Assembly (NCBI RefSeq): GCF_030506305.1
Contig: NZ_CP119421.1
Location: 4,294,501 to 4,358,500, forward strand
Direction: 5' to 3'
DNA from: Porifericola rhodea
GTDB taxonomy: Bacteria > Bacteroidota > Bacteroidia > Cytophagales > Cyclobacteriaceae
DNA length: 64,000 bases
Part shown: one piece after another, positions 36,607 through 46,260 of the stretch
Layout: each line of letters starts with the position of its first letter
Position numbering within the stretch: the stretch's first letter is position 1
The notes under the pieces: generated by a model
Told to the model about the DNA's origin: nothing
Database searches by the model: none
Seen by the model: only the letters and a program-made list of their open reading frames with translations
Made by a program: the position numbers and the translations under genes

Positions 36607-37209
36607 ATGATGCAAGGAAAATGGATACTAGGTTTTAGTATCATTTTAGTATTTTTTATGGGCTGCGATGGCAATGAATACAAAATGGCAGACCAGTATT
36701 TTGAGCAGGGAGAGTATAAAAAAGCAATTGAGCAGTACAATCAATATTTAGAATATAAGCCTACACATATAGAGTCTATTTACAATAGAGGAAGAGCATA
36801 CGAGGAGTTAGGTCAGTTTGAAAAGTCTTTGTCCAGCTACGAAGAAACGTTGGAAATTGATCCTAAGAATGTAAATGCGATGATGAGTATAGGTAAGTAT
36901 CACTTTAGACAGAAGAACTATAAAGATGCGGCATTTTATTTTGACAAAGCTGCCAGCATCAACAAAAGTGATGACCAAGCCATGTATTTAGCTGCTCGTG
37001 CTTTTCATAAAGCTGGCCAAACCAAAGAAGCAATGGAGGCTTATGATAATGCGATAAGCACCAACAACCAGCTAGGTGAAGCATATCTTTACCGTGGTGC
37101 TTTAAAAGTTTACCAGGGCAAGAAATCAGCCGGTTGTCAGGACTTTCGTTCTGCTAAAGCTCTGAATATTAGCGAAGCTCAGGCTGCTATAGAGCAGTAC
37201 TGCCAATAG
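36607..37209 (+). CDS. TPR-repeat lipoprotein
   Basis: About 200 residues from ATG 36607 (or the adjacent ATG 36610); an upstream GTG at 36568 would put a charged stretch before the signal. Signal peptide with lipobox FFMGC (Cys ~18), then about five TPR repeats (YKMADQYFEQGEYKKAIEQY, and later NYKDAAFYFDKAASIN), typical of outer-membrane-associated scaffold lipoproteins in Bacteroidota. Partner unknown. A bidirectional terminator follows. Confidence 0.8.
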   Translation: MMQGKWILGFSIILVFFMGCDGNEYKMADQYFEQGEYKKAIEQYNQYLEYKPTHIESIYNRGRAYEELGQFEKSLSSYEETLEIDPKNVNAMMSIGKYHFRQKNYKDAAFYFDKAASINKSDDQAMYLAARAFHKAGQTKEAMEAYDNAISTNNQLGEAYLYRGALKVYQGKKSAGCQDFRSAKALNISEAQAAIEQYCQ

Positions 37210-37216
37210 ACATATA

Positions 37217-37258
37217 AAATCCCCGCTTAGGCAAATTGTGCCGCTATCTGGGGATTTT
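37217..37258. terminator. bidirectional terminator between convergent genes
   Basis: AAAATCCCC and GGGGATTTT pair around a 25-base loop, with A- and T-runs on both sides. It overlaps the end of the 3-hydroxyacyl-CoA dehydrogenase gene and can serve both strands. Confidence 0.75.
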
Positions 37259-38114
37259 TTCTACTTTTTTGGTAGTCGTAAAACCCCTGTTGAGTTTTAA
37301 CACCCAGATTACCTGAAGCAACCATATTTACTAACAATGGACAGGGTGCATAACGTGGATTACCAAACCCTTCATACAATACTTTAAGGATGGAAAGGCA
37401 AACATCTAGACCAATAAAGTCTGCCAGTTTTAAAGGCCCCATAGGGTGGGCCATACCCAGCTCCATTATTTTATCAATTTCATTAACTCCGGCTACACCT
37501 TCATAAAGGCTATAAATGGCTTCATTGATCATGGGCATCAAAACCCTATTGGAAATAAATCCCGGATAATCCTGTACAGCTAAGGGTACTTTTTGAATGC
37601 TTTCTGCAAGTTCTATAATACTTTTTGTAACCTGCTCCGATGTAGCATAACCTTTAATAACTTCAACGAGCTTCATAACCGGAACCGGGTTCATAAAGTG
37701 CATACCTATGATCTGCTCCGGCCTTTGAGTACAGGCTGCTATTTTAGTTATTGAAATAGAAGAGGTATTACTGGCCAGAATAGTTTGCGGAGCACAAAGT
37801 GAATCTAACTGTTCAAAAATCTTTCGCTTTACTTCAAAATTTTCCGTAGCAGCTTCTACTACCAAATCAATGTCTTTAACGCAATCTTCAAGCTGAGATG
37901 ATACACTGATGTTTGAAAGCGCTTTTTCTTTATCAGCTTCACTTAAGATTTCTTTCTTCACCTGTCGCTCTAAATTATTTTCAACTGTTTTTAGGGCCTG
38001 TTCCAGTACATCATTGTTTAGATCGTATAGCTTTACCTGATAGTCAAATTGTGCAAATACATGAGCAATTCCGTTTCCCATGGTACCAGCACCTATTACA
38101 CAAATGTTCTTCAT
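37227..38114 (-). CDS. 3-hydroxybutyryl-CoA dehydrogenase (3-hydroxyacyl-CoA dehydrogenase family)
   Basis: 295 residues, the size of stand-alone HBD enzymes. NAD-binding VIGAGTMGNGIAHVFAQ (~5-21), ASNTSSISITKIA, the catalytic His in GMHFMNPVPVMKLVEVI, and YPGFISNRVLMPMINEAIY are all there. It oxidises L-3-hydroxyacyl-CoA to the 3-keto form in fatty acid or butyrate-type metabolism. It is alone on its strand; no thiolase or crotonase gene is adjacent. Confidence 0.92.
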   Translation of the reverse strand: MKNICVIGAGTMGNGIAHVFAQFDYQVKLYDLNNDVLEQALKTVENNLERQVKKEILSEADKEKALSNISVSSQLEDCVKDIDLVVEAATENFEVKRKIFEQLDSLCAPQTILASNTSSISITKIAACTQRPEQIIGMHFMNPVPVMKLVEVIKGYATSEQVTKSIIELAESIQKVPLAVQDYPGFISNRVLMPMINEAIYSLYEGVAGVNEIDKIMELGMAHPMGPLKLADFIGLDVCLSILKVLYEGFGNPRYAPCPLLVNMVASGNLGVKTQQGFYDYQKSRKNPQIAAQFA

Positions 38115-38286
38115 AAATAATTGATTGTTAATGTGTTAATGTTGTTTCTTTAATCCAGATCTATAAGTATTTTTGTGCTTATTCTACAAATTCTAATAAT
38201 TAGAATGAATCTTGCTCGTTATTAAATTAAGTGTTATAAATTCACATTCTGTGAGTGAATTGAAGAAAAATACAAAACTTATCTAA

Positions 38287-39315
38287 ATGCGGCCTTATTT
38301 ACTCGTAGCAATTTTTAGCCTCGCCTGCACCTCTTTATTTGCTCAGGGTTTTAATCCTGGCTTTGAAGAAAGGCATCCTTATCCTTTCAGAGCATTTCTG
38401 AATAAGTTTTCTCTTAATTTAAGTTCAGGCTACGCACGCACGTTTTATAAGCATGATTTTACATCTTTTGCTTATCTTAGAAACGCGCAAAACTCTTATT
38501 TAATCAATGCTGCCAATGCCTCTCCCGGGAGCGTGAGTTCAGGGTATAGTGAATGGTTCTCTACTGTAACTCCAGCACAAAATTTAACCATTCTGGAAGA
38601 TGACCGCCTTGTACGCTACGACTCTGTAGATGGTGTCTTAAAGAGTAAAGGTTATTCTATTCCTCTTAATCTTGCCCTTTATTTTAATCTTAGTCGTTTA
38701 AGAATAGGAGGGGGTGTGGCTTTGGATTTTCATAAGGCTAACCATCCTGAACCTGAAGGTTTTCTATCAGAATACGAAGATCCCGGAAAGGTAAGAAGTA
38801 CCATGAACCGCTACTATGTATTATTAGGCTATAGTGCCTATGAGTACTACGATCTGGCGTTTGGGGTTGACCTACGTGCAGGTAAAGTAAATATGGGTAG
38901 TGGCTTTGATAAATCCAGTATTGAAAGCAGCCCTTTCTTTAACATAGGCGTTAGCCTGGAAAAAGTATATTCTGAATACTTTAGGGTATACCTGCGGCCT
39001 TCCTACGAATTTAAAAGCTACACGGTAAGTTTGCCGGAAGGTGGGCCTCAACCCGACCTTAAAATAAATGATAATGCATTTCAGCTTACCCTGGGCGTAA
39101 GTATTAATTATCCTGATTTGCCTCGCTCTCCAATCCCTAATGACAAGACACAAATGAAACATTATGTGTCGGATTCCAAGGGTAACAGAATGCTGGTGAG
39201 AGGTCAACCTTTCTGGAAAAAACAGGATCCCAAAATTGGAGAATTGTACCCAGAATTGCAGAAAAGCAAACGAAAAAGAAAGCTTCGTTTGCCGTTTTTT
39301 AATAAGAAAAAATAA
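38287..39315 (+). CDS. outer-membrane beta-barrel-like protein
   Basis: 342 residues. Signal peptide ~1-19 (cleaved after LFA-Q). Alternating amphipathic strands with aromatic residues (LNLALYFNLSRLRIGGGVAL, YRVYLRPSYEF-like strands) suggest a beta barrel, ending in a very basic tail KSKRKRKLRLPFFNKKK, which is unusual for an outer-membrane protein. No named family recognised. A weak hairpin AGCAAT/ATTGCT follows (39319-39334). 170 bases before gyrA. Confidence 0.55.
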   Translation: MRPYLLVAIFSLACTSLFAQGFNPGFEERHPYPFRAFLNKFSLNLSSGYARTFYKHDFTSFAYLRNAQNSYLINAANASPGSVSSGYSEWFSTVTPAQNLTILEDDRLVRYDSVDGVLKSKGYSIPLNLALYFNLSRLRIGGGVALDFHKANHPEPEGFLSEYEDPGKVRSTMNRYYVLLGYSAYEYYDLAFGVDLRAGKVNMGSGFDKSSIESSPFFNIGVSLEKVYSEYFRVYLRPSYEFKSYTVSLPEGGPQPDLKINDNAFQLTLGVSINYPDLPRSPIPNDKTQMKHYVSDSKGNRMLVRGQPFWKKQDPKIGELYPELQKSKRKRKLRLPFFNKKK

Positions 39316-39484
39316 ATCAGCAATTTTTATTGCTTTAAGCACCTAAATCGGTCTGATTAGGACGCAAAACCTATGTGTATTGTACTTTTTTTTGGTAAAT
39401 TGCGCCCTTCATAAAGGGTGATTTTTTGCTTTTTATAAGTAAGGTACCTTTCAGTAAAAATAAATTAGAGTTTGATTATAGACT

Positions 39485-42001
39485 ATGGCAGAAGGCGCTA
39501 ATGAGAACATCATCCCTATTAATATAGAGGATGAAATGAGAGGAGCGTACATTGACTATTCAATGTCAGTGATTATCTCCAGAGCATTACCAGATGTAAG
39601 AGATGGGCTAAAGCCTGTACACCGTAGAGTTCTTTACGGAATGCTTGATTTAGGACTTACACACACCAAATCATACAAAAAGTCCGCAAGAATCGTTGGA
39701 GAAGTGTTAGGAAAGTACCACCCTCATGGTGACTCCTCAGTGTACGACACTATGGTACGTATGGCCCAGCACTGGTCCATGCGCTATATGCTTGTTGATG
39801 GACAGGGTAACTTTGGCTCGGTAGATGGTGACTCACCTGCGGCTATGCGTTATACCGAGGCTCGTCTTAGAAGAATAGCCGAAGAGCTACTGGCAGATAT
39901 CAATAAAGATACCATTGACTTCCAGCCCAACTTTGACGATTCCCTTAAAGAACCGGAATGCTTACCTTCTAAAGTACCGAACATTTTAGTAAATGGTACT
40001 TCTGGTATTGCGGTAGGTATGGCTACCAATATGGCTCCTCATAACCTCAACGAAGTTGTAGATGGGATTAAGGAGTATATTGACAATGTGGATATTACGA
40101 TTGAGGAGCTGATGCAGCACGTGAAGGCTCCTGACTTTCCTACCGGGGGTATTATCTACGGTTACAATGGCGTTAAAAATGCTTTTGAAACAGGTAGAGG
40201 CCGTATCGTTATGCGCGCCAAAGCAGAGATTGAAGAAACTAAAACCGGTAAATCTCAAATTATCGTAACCGAAATACCTTATCAGGTCAATAAGGCTGCC
40301 ATGATTGAGAAAACCGCGGCCTTTGTTAACGAAAAGCGTATTGAAGGTATTTCAGATATTCGTGATGAGTCTGACCGTAACGGTATGCGTATCGTGTATG
40401 ATCTTAAAAAAGACGCGGTTCCAAACGTTGTACTTAATAACCTCTATAAATACACCCAGCTTCAGTCATCTTTTGGAGTAAACAATGTGGCTTTGGTAAA
40501 AGGTCGCCCTCAGACCCTGAACCTGAAGCAGATCATTGGTCATTTTGTAGACCACCGACACAATGTTGTTGTAAGAAGAACACAGTACGAACTTAATGAA
40601 GCGGAAAAAAGGCTTCACTTACTGGAAGGTTACCTTATCGCTCTAGATAATATTGATAAGGTAATTGAAATCATTCGTTCTTCTCAGGATCCTGAGACTG
40701 CCCGTACCCGACTCATGGAGTCTTTTGAGTTGACAGAAATTCAGGCTCGTGCCATTCTGGATATGCGTCTGCAAAGACTTACCGGGCTGGAAAGAGACAA
40801 AATTCAGAAAGAATACGAAGAAGTACAGGAGCAGGTAGCTTACCTACGCAAAGTGCTGGATGAGCGCGACTTACGTATGCAAATCATCAAAGACGAGCTG
40901 GATGAGCTTAAAGATAAATATGGTGATGAACGTCGTACCGAAATTGTTCATAGTGCTGAAGACCTAAGCACAGAAGATATGATACCTAATGAAGAGATGT
41001 TAATTACTATCTCTCATAATGGTTATATCAAAAGAACAAACCTTAGCGAGTATAGAACTCAGGGTAGAGGTGGAGTAGGCTCTAGAGGAGCATCTGCTAA
41101 AGATGGTGACTTTACAGAACATCTATTTATAGCGCATACCCATAACTACCTTCTTATCTTTACTGAGTTGGGTAAAGTCTTCTGGATTAAGGTTTACGCC
41201 ATTCCTGAAGGTAGCAAAACCGCTAAGGGTAGAGCTATACAAAACCTTATCAATATCACGCCTGACGATTCAGTACGTACCGTAATTAATGTACAGAGCC
41301 TAGAAGATGCTGATTATGTCAACAACTCTTACCTGGTAATGTGTACTAAAAATGGTATCATCAAAAAAACCAGCCTGGAAGCCTACTCCAGACCAAGAGT
41401 CAACGGAATAAATGCTATTACCATCAATGAAGGTGACAGACTGCTTAATGTTGCCCTTACAGATGGTAAGTCTGATGTCATTCTGGCAGTAAAGTCTGGG
41501 AGAGCCATCCGATTTAACGAAAGCGAAGTTCGTTCTATGGGACGTACCGCCGCCGGAGTAAGAGGAATTACGCTGGACGATAGTAAGGATGAAGTGATAG
41601 GAATGGTTTGTGTGAACGATTTAGAGAAAAATCTGTTAGTAGTTTCTGAAAATGGTTACGGCAAAAGATCACTGCTAGAGGAGTATCGTATCACCAAAAG
41701 AGGTGGTAAAGGTGTTAAAACCATGAATATTACCTCTAAAACAGGAGCTTTGGTATCCATAGCAGAAGTAACAGACGAAAACGACCTGATGCTGATTAAC
41801 CGCTCAGGTATCATGATTCGCCTTGCTGTGTCTGAGCTTCGTGTGATGGGCCGGGCTACTCAGGGAGTAAAACTAATCCGCCTGAACCAGGACGATATCA
41901 TTACTTCTGTAGCTAAGGTAGACAAGCTGCCGGAAGAAGCTGTAGAAGACAATGATGAAAGCGGTGAGCAGGAAAATAATGAACAAGAAAACAATCAATA
42001 A
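39485..42001 (+). CDS. gyrA: DNA gyrase subunit A
   Basis: 838 residues. The N-terminal [40 protein letters not shown] (quinolone-determining region with Ser and Asp as in sensitive enzymes) and catalytic Tyr ~123 in [10 protein letters not shown] cut and rejoin DNA. The C-terminal beta-pinwheel has the GyrA box as QGRGGVGS (~525), supporting gyrase rather than topoisomerase IV. An acidic tail rich in Glu and Asn closes the protein. Followed after 53 bases by a TPR gene. Confidence 0.95.
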   Translation: MAEGANENIIPINIEDEMRGAYIDYSMSVIISRALPDVRDGLKPVHRRVLYGMLDLGLTHTKSYKKSARIVGEVLGKYHPHGDSSVYDTMVRMAQHWSMRYMLVDGQGNFGSVDGDSPAAMRYTEARLRRIAEELLADINKDTIDFQPNFDDSLKEPECLPSKVPNILVNGTSGIAVGMATNMAPHNLNEVVDGIKEYIDNVDITIEELMQHVKAPDFPTGGIIYGYNGVKNAFETGRGRIVMRAKAEIEETKTGKSQIIVTEIPYQVNKAAMIEKTAAFVNEKRIEGISDIRDESDRNGMRIVYDLKKDAVPNVVLNNLYKYTQLQSSFGVNNVALVKGRPQTLNLKQIIGHFVDHRHNVVVRRTQYELNEAEKRLHLLEGYLIALDNIDKVIEIIRSSQDPETARTRLMESFELTEIQARAILDMRLQRLTGLERDKIQKEYEEVQEQVAYLRKVLDERDLRMQIIKDELDELKDKYGDERRTEIVHSAEDLSTEDMIPNEEMLITISHNGYIKRTNLSEYRTQGRGGVGSRGASAKDGDFTEHLFIAHTHNYLLIFTELGKVFWIKVYAIPEGSKTAKGRAIQNLINITPDDSVRTVINVQSLEDADYVNNSYLVMCTKNGIIKKTSLEAYSRPRVNGINAITINEGDRLLNVALTDGKSDVILAVKSGRAIRFNESEVRSMGRTAAGVRGITLDDSKDEVIGMVCVNDLEKNLLVVSENGYGKRSLLEEYRITKRGGKGVKTMNITSKTGALVSIAEVTDENDLMLINRSGIMIRLAVSELRVMGRATQGVKLIRLNQDDIITSVAKVDKLPEEAVEDNDESGEQENNEQENNQ

Positions 42002-42054
42002 TCTATATTTTTTATAAACTTTGTAACAAAAGTTGTCACCCATACTGCACAATT

Positions 42055-43194
42055 ATGAAAAAGTACACTTTAAGTATTATGCTATGTTTGGCCGTAGTTG
42101 CGACTGCTTTCGGTCAAAACAAAAACGTTAGAAAGGCTGAATCTGCGCTTGAAAGTGGAGAGCTGGCAGAGGCAAAAGCATTGATAGACCCAGCTATTTC
42201 TGATGAAAAAACTAAAGACGATGGAAAAACCTGGTATATCTACGGTCAGGTGTATCAGGCAATAGCAGAAGATTCTACCAACTCTGTTCAGGCAGATCAG
42301 CCTTATCAGACTGCACTAGATGCTTACCGTAAAGCAAAAGGCATGGAAAAAGAAGGTTCTGTTTACTATACTTTTGCTGAACAGAAAATTCAGGAAGTTT
42401 GGGCAAAAAATATAAATGCCGGAGCAGAAAAGTATCAGCAACAAGATTTTGAGAATGCCATTCGCAATTTTGATGTAGCTAAAATGGCTATTCCTGAAGA
42501 TACTACCGCTTATATTTATGGAGGTATCTCTGCACAGCAGGCAGGAAATATGGATGTGGCTGCAGAAAATTATGCTTATCTGGTAGACGAACTGGATTAT
42601 AAAAGTGAGGATTTCTACAATAGCTTAATTTACATCTACCTTGTAGAGAAAAAAGACAACGATAAAGCTGTAGAATACCTTAGAAAAGCTCAGGAAGCTT
42701 ATCCTGAAAACGCAGATTTCCTTAACAGAGAAATTAACGTTTTAATACAGGAAGAAAACTATGAAGAAGCGGAGCAAAAGCTTTCTAAAGCTATTGAAAA
42801 TGAAGCTGATAACCCTATCCTTTACTACAACAGAGCTTATTTGTATGAGCAGTTAGAAAAAGAAGATGCTGCTGTAGAAAACTACAAAAAAGCTATTGAA
42901 CTTGATCCTAACTACTTTGATGCTACCTTTAACCTGGCAGCTTATTACTTTAACAAAGCTGCTGAAATCCTTCAGGAAGCTAACAACATGGATCTGAAAG
43001 AGTATCAGAAGCGTGGTAAAGAAATAGAAGAAAGCGCTAAAGTTTATTTTGAAAAAGCACTTCCTTACCTGGAGAAGTCTAAAGAAATTAAACCTGATGA
43101 CGAAAAAGTATTGTCTACGCTACAGACAGTGTATACTCGTTTAGGTATGGATGACAAAGCAGCTGCGCTTGAGTCTGAAATGAGTGGCCAATAA
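42055..43194 (+). CDS. secreted TPR-repeat protein
   Basis: 379 residues. Signal peptide ~1-20 (cleaved near AFG-Q), then TPR repeats through the protein (PILYYNRAYLYEQLEKEDAA, YKKAIELDPNYFDATFNLAA). Likely a periplasmic scaffold; partner unknown. It follows gyrA by 53 bases and may be co-transcribed; a strong terminator follows. Confidence 0.8.
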   Translation: MKKYTLSIMLCLAVVATAFGQNKNVRKAESALESGELAEAKALIDPAISDEKTKDDGKTWYIYGQVYQAIAEDSTNSVQADQPYQTALDAYRKAKGMEKEGSVYYTFAEQKIQEVWAKNINAGAEKYQQQDFENAIRNFDVAKMAIPEDTTAYIYGGISAQQAGNMDVAAENYAYLVDELDYKSEDFYNSLIYIYLVEKKDNDKAVEYLRKAQEAYPENADFLNREINVLIQEENYEEAEQKLSKAIENEADNPILYYNRAYLYEQLEKEDAAVENYKKAIELDPNYFDATFNLAAYYFNKAAEILQEANNMDLKEYQKRGKEIEESAKVYFEKALPYLEKSKEIKPDDEKVLSTLQTVYTRLGMDDKAAALESEMSGQ

Positions 43195-43213
43195 GCCCAT
43201 TACTAATATTAAT

Positions 43214-43247
43214 AAAAAGGAAGCTTAGCAATAGGCTTCCTTTTTTT
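43214..43247 (+). terminator. rho-independent terminator after TPR gene
   Basis: AAAGGAAGC and GCTTCCTTT form a 9-bp stem with a 10-base loop, followed by a T run. Confidence 0.88.
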
Positions 43248-43385
43248 GTGCCCTTTCTCTTAGCATTCTTCCTGCCTTACATTCCATCACTGGCCTGTAT
43301 TTGTTATATTAGTTGAACTAATACACTTATTACAACCTACGCTTTTGCTCTAAGCTGTTTTGAGAGCAGAAGCTAACGCTACTGT

Positions 43386-46250
43386 ATGGAACTTCATATT
43401 TTAGGATGGGTCACTCATTTTTTGGGAAGACTACATCCTTTACTGGTACACTTTCCCATAGGACTGCTAGTGGTCGCTTTATTTCTGGAGACTCTTACAC
43501 TTAACGGAAAAAGGCCAGGGCTAAGAGAAGGCATCAACTGGCTCATCTACATCGGAGCACTTTCTGCCCTTGCCTCAGCGCTATTAGGTTATCTGCTTTA
43601 CCAGGCAGAAGATTACCAGGGGCAGACTCTGGACTTTCATCTGGCTTTTGGGCTGCTAACTGCTATACTTTCTTTGCTCACTGCTTCACTATTATATCGG
43701 CAACAGCAAAATAAATTCCCTAAGCTTATTGCTTACCGTTCATCTTTAGTACTGACTGTTTTGTGCCTTACCATAGCCGGGCACCTGGGAGCCAATCTTA
43801 CACATGGAGAAAATTATCTGAGCGAGACGCTTCCCTGGAACAATGGAGCATATGATAAGGGTAAAACTGCCGATCTGTTAGCGGAATTTACTTCAGCAGA
43901 TACAGCTCATGAACTGAGCACAACACAGAAGGATCGCCTAAACCTGGAAGTACGAGCAATATTCGCCCATAATTGTTACCAATGCCATAGTGAACTTAAG
44001 CAAAAAGGCAAACTGGTATTAGAGACAAAAGAGGGAGTCATGCGTGGCGGCGAATCAGGAAAGTTGTTCGTGGCTGGTAATTCTGAGCAGAGCGAAATTA
44101 TCCGCCGCCTTAAATTACCTCGTGGGCATGAAGAAGCAATGCCCGGCAAAGGCAAAGCGCTTACCAAAGAGCAGATTAAATTAATCAGTTTATGGATAGA
44201 TGAAGGTGCGCATTGGGCAGATGCCTCACTTAAAGTTTTTCCCGAAGCAGAACTGGCACTTCGTCAACCGGAACTACCGCCAGGCAATGATCCTCAGGCA
44301 CATCCCGTAGATTTATTGATGAATGAGTATTACAGCCAGCATAATATTAGTGCGCCGCAACTGGTAAATGACAGAATCTTTATTCGTAGAGCATACCTAG
44401 ATGTACTCGGTTTGCTACCTAAACCTCAGCAAGTACAGGGTTTTGTTCAGAGCACTCAGCCCGACAAAAGAGCGAGACTGGTAGCTGAACTCTTGACAGA
44501 CAGCACTAATTATACCCAACACTGGCTTAGCTTTTGGAATGACCTGCTGCGCAACGATTATTCCGGAACGGGTTTCATTACCGGAGGACGTAAGCAAATT
44601 ACCGATTGGCTGTATTCTTCTCTTTACCAGAACAAAGCCTATGACCTGATGGTCAAAGAGCTGACCAATCCTACTGAGGCTTCAGAAGGTTTTATCAAAG
44701 GGATACAATGGAGAGGAGTAGTTAATGCGAGCCAGCGTACCGAAATGCAGGCAGCACAAAATATTTCTCAGTCGCTCATGGGTATTAACCTTAAGTGTGC
44801 CTCCTGCCACAATAGTTTCGTCAGCAATGTTACGCTAAAGCAGGCTTACGGTTTTGCTAATATCTTTGCAGACTCTACCCTGGAAATCTACCGCTGCGAT
44901 AAGCCTACCGGACAAATGTCTCAGGTAGAATTTATCTACCCTGAACTGGGAGAGGTTGAAGCTGCATCCTTAAAAGACAAGCTGAAAAGCTTATCAGAGA
45001 TCATCACCCAACCAGAAAATGGTAGACTGTACCGTACCATCACTAACCGTATATGGCATAGGTTGATGGGAAGAGGCATAGTAGAACCTCTGGATGAGAT
45101 GGATAATACTCCCTGGAATGAGGACTTACTAGACTGGTTATCTGCTGATCTTATCCATCATAACTATGATCTTAAACATCTGATATACAGAATAATGACA
45201 TCCTCTGCCTACCAGTCTACTTCAAGTGCTTATGAGAGAGTAGAAGCTCTGCGTTCCGATGACTACCTCTTTAAAGGACCAGTTCGCAGACGACTAAGCG
45301 CTGAGCAGTTTGCCGATGCCATCAGCCAGACTATTGCACCAGTTTACTATGCTACTGCTTACGAGCCTTCAGCACAGCATATAAATGCTGCATGGATATG
45401 GGCAAGAGAAGTAGAGGTAGAAAGAGATGTATTGCCTAAGCCCGGCAAACGTTACTTTCGTTATGCCTTTAACCTGCCGATAGACAAAGAAGTTGCATCA
45501 GCAGAAGTGCTGTTAACTGCCGATCATTCATTTAGCTTTTATATGAATACCCATTTGATAGGTGAAGCTAGTGACTGGCGCAAGGTTCAGTCGTACCGCA
45601 TTGAGCCCCGGCTTAAGGCAGGAGCTAACATAATCGCAGTGGAAGCAGAAAATGAAGGCAAAGTTGCCAACCCCGCCGGACTATTGTTTGCCCTGAAAAT
45701 TACGTATACAGATGGTAGTGAGGACTATGTTATGTCAGACAAAGACTGGAAAGTTAGTAAAACGGAACCGCAGATGGGCTGGACAGAAGTAGCCTACGAT
45801 GACATTGCCTGGGAAAATGTGAAAGAATATCGCTCTGATTACTGGGGTAAGCTGATCAATTTCAGCTTTGATCAGGACGAGCCGCAGGCGTTTGCCCGAG
45901 CTTCTATGGTAAAGCTGGATCCTTTTCTAAAAGCTTTGGGGCGGCCCAGCCGAGAGAATGTAACTACCTCTCGTGATGATCAGGCCACTTTGCTTCAGGC
46001 ATTGGAGCTTACCAATGGAGATTTCTTTAATAATATTATGAAAGAAGGCGCGGAGCGCTGGCTCGCTCAGTATGGTCATGACCATCAGCTTTTGGTAGAG
46101 CAGCTCTATTTACAGGCTTTTGGCCGTAAGCCAACGGAACAGGAGCAGACTTTTCTGATCCAGAAGTTGAACGAGAAAGCTCCACAAGAGCCCTTGCAGG
46201 ATATTTTGTGGGCCAGTGTACTGTTGCCAGAGTTTCAATTTATCTACTAA
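43386..46250 (+). CDS. membrane-anchored cytochrome c / DUF1549 / DUF1553 protein
   Basis: 954 residues. Residues ~1-150 are a four-helix membrane domain (HPLLVHFPIGLLVVALFLE, DUF2231-like). A cytochrome domain follows with heme motif CYQCH (~198-202), then DUF1549 with a second CxxCH motif, CASCH (~472), and DUF1553 at the C-terminus (LYRTITNRIWHRLMGRGIVE and FGRKPTEQEQ). A beta-sandwich insert (~690-800, FSFYMNTHLIGEASDW) sits inside DUF1553. Such proteins are common in Planctomycetes and marine Bacteroidota next to DUF1501 genes; a role in extracytoplasmic oxidation or sugar processing is suspected, not proven. Confidence 0.82.
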   Translation: MELHILGWVTHFLGRLHPLLVHFPIGLLVVALFLETLTLNGKRPGLREGINWLIYIGALSALASALLGYLLYQAEDYQGQTLDFHLAFGLLTAILSLLTASLLYRQQQNKFPKLIAYRSSLVLTVLCLTIAGHLGANLTHGENYLSETLPWNNGAYDKGKTADLLAEFTSADTAHELSTTQKDRLNLEVRAIFAHNCYQCHSELKQKGKLVLETKEGVMRGGESGKLFVAGNSEQSEIIRRLKLPRGHEEAMPGKGKALTKEQIKLISLWIDEGAHWADASLKVFPEAELALRQPELPPGNDPQAHPVDLLMNEYYSQHNISAPQLVNDRIFIRRAYLDVLGLLPKPQQVQGFVQSTQPDKRARLVAELLTDSTNYTQHWLSFWNDLLRNDYSGTGFITGGRKQITDWLYSSLYQNKAYDLMVKELTNPTEASEGFIKGIQWRGVVNASQRTEMQAAQNISQSLMGINLKCASCHNSFVSNVTLKQAYGFANIFADSTLEIYRCDKPTGQMSQVEFIYPELGEVEAASLKDKLKSLSEIITQPENGRLYRTITNRIWHRLMGRGIVEPLDEMDNTPWNEDLLDWLSADLIHHNYDLKHLIYRIMTSSAYQSTSSAYERVEALRSDDYLFKGPVRRRLSAEQFADAISQTIAPVYYATAYEPSAQHINAAWIWAREVEVERDVLPKPGKRYFRYAFNLPIDKEVASAEVLLTADHSFSFYMNTHLIGEASDWRKVQSYRIEPRLKAGANIIAVEAENEGKVANPAGLLFALKITYTDGSEDYVMSDKDWKVSKTEPQMGWTEVAYDDIAWENVKEYRSDYWGKLINFSFDQDEPQAFARASMVKLDPFLKALGRPSRENVTTSRDDQATLLQALELTNGDFFNNIMKEGAERWLAQYGHDHQLLVEQLYLQAFGRKPTEQEQTFLIQKLNEKAPQEPLQDILWASVLLPEFQFIY

Positions 46251-46260
46251 TACTACACCC

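Noticed and set aside
39319-39338. Terminator AGCAAT/ATTGCT before gyrA
   Set aside because: Stem of six AT-rich pairs and a weak T-tract; too uncertain to list as a feature.
38872-39342. Minus-strand frame of 156 codons opposite the gene before gyrA
   Set aside because: Antisense shadow with poor protein-like composition.
39719-39745. Possible quinolone-resistance change in GyrA
   Set aside because: The [11 protein letters not shown] motif keeps the Ser and Asp of sensitive enzymes.
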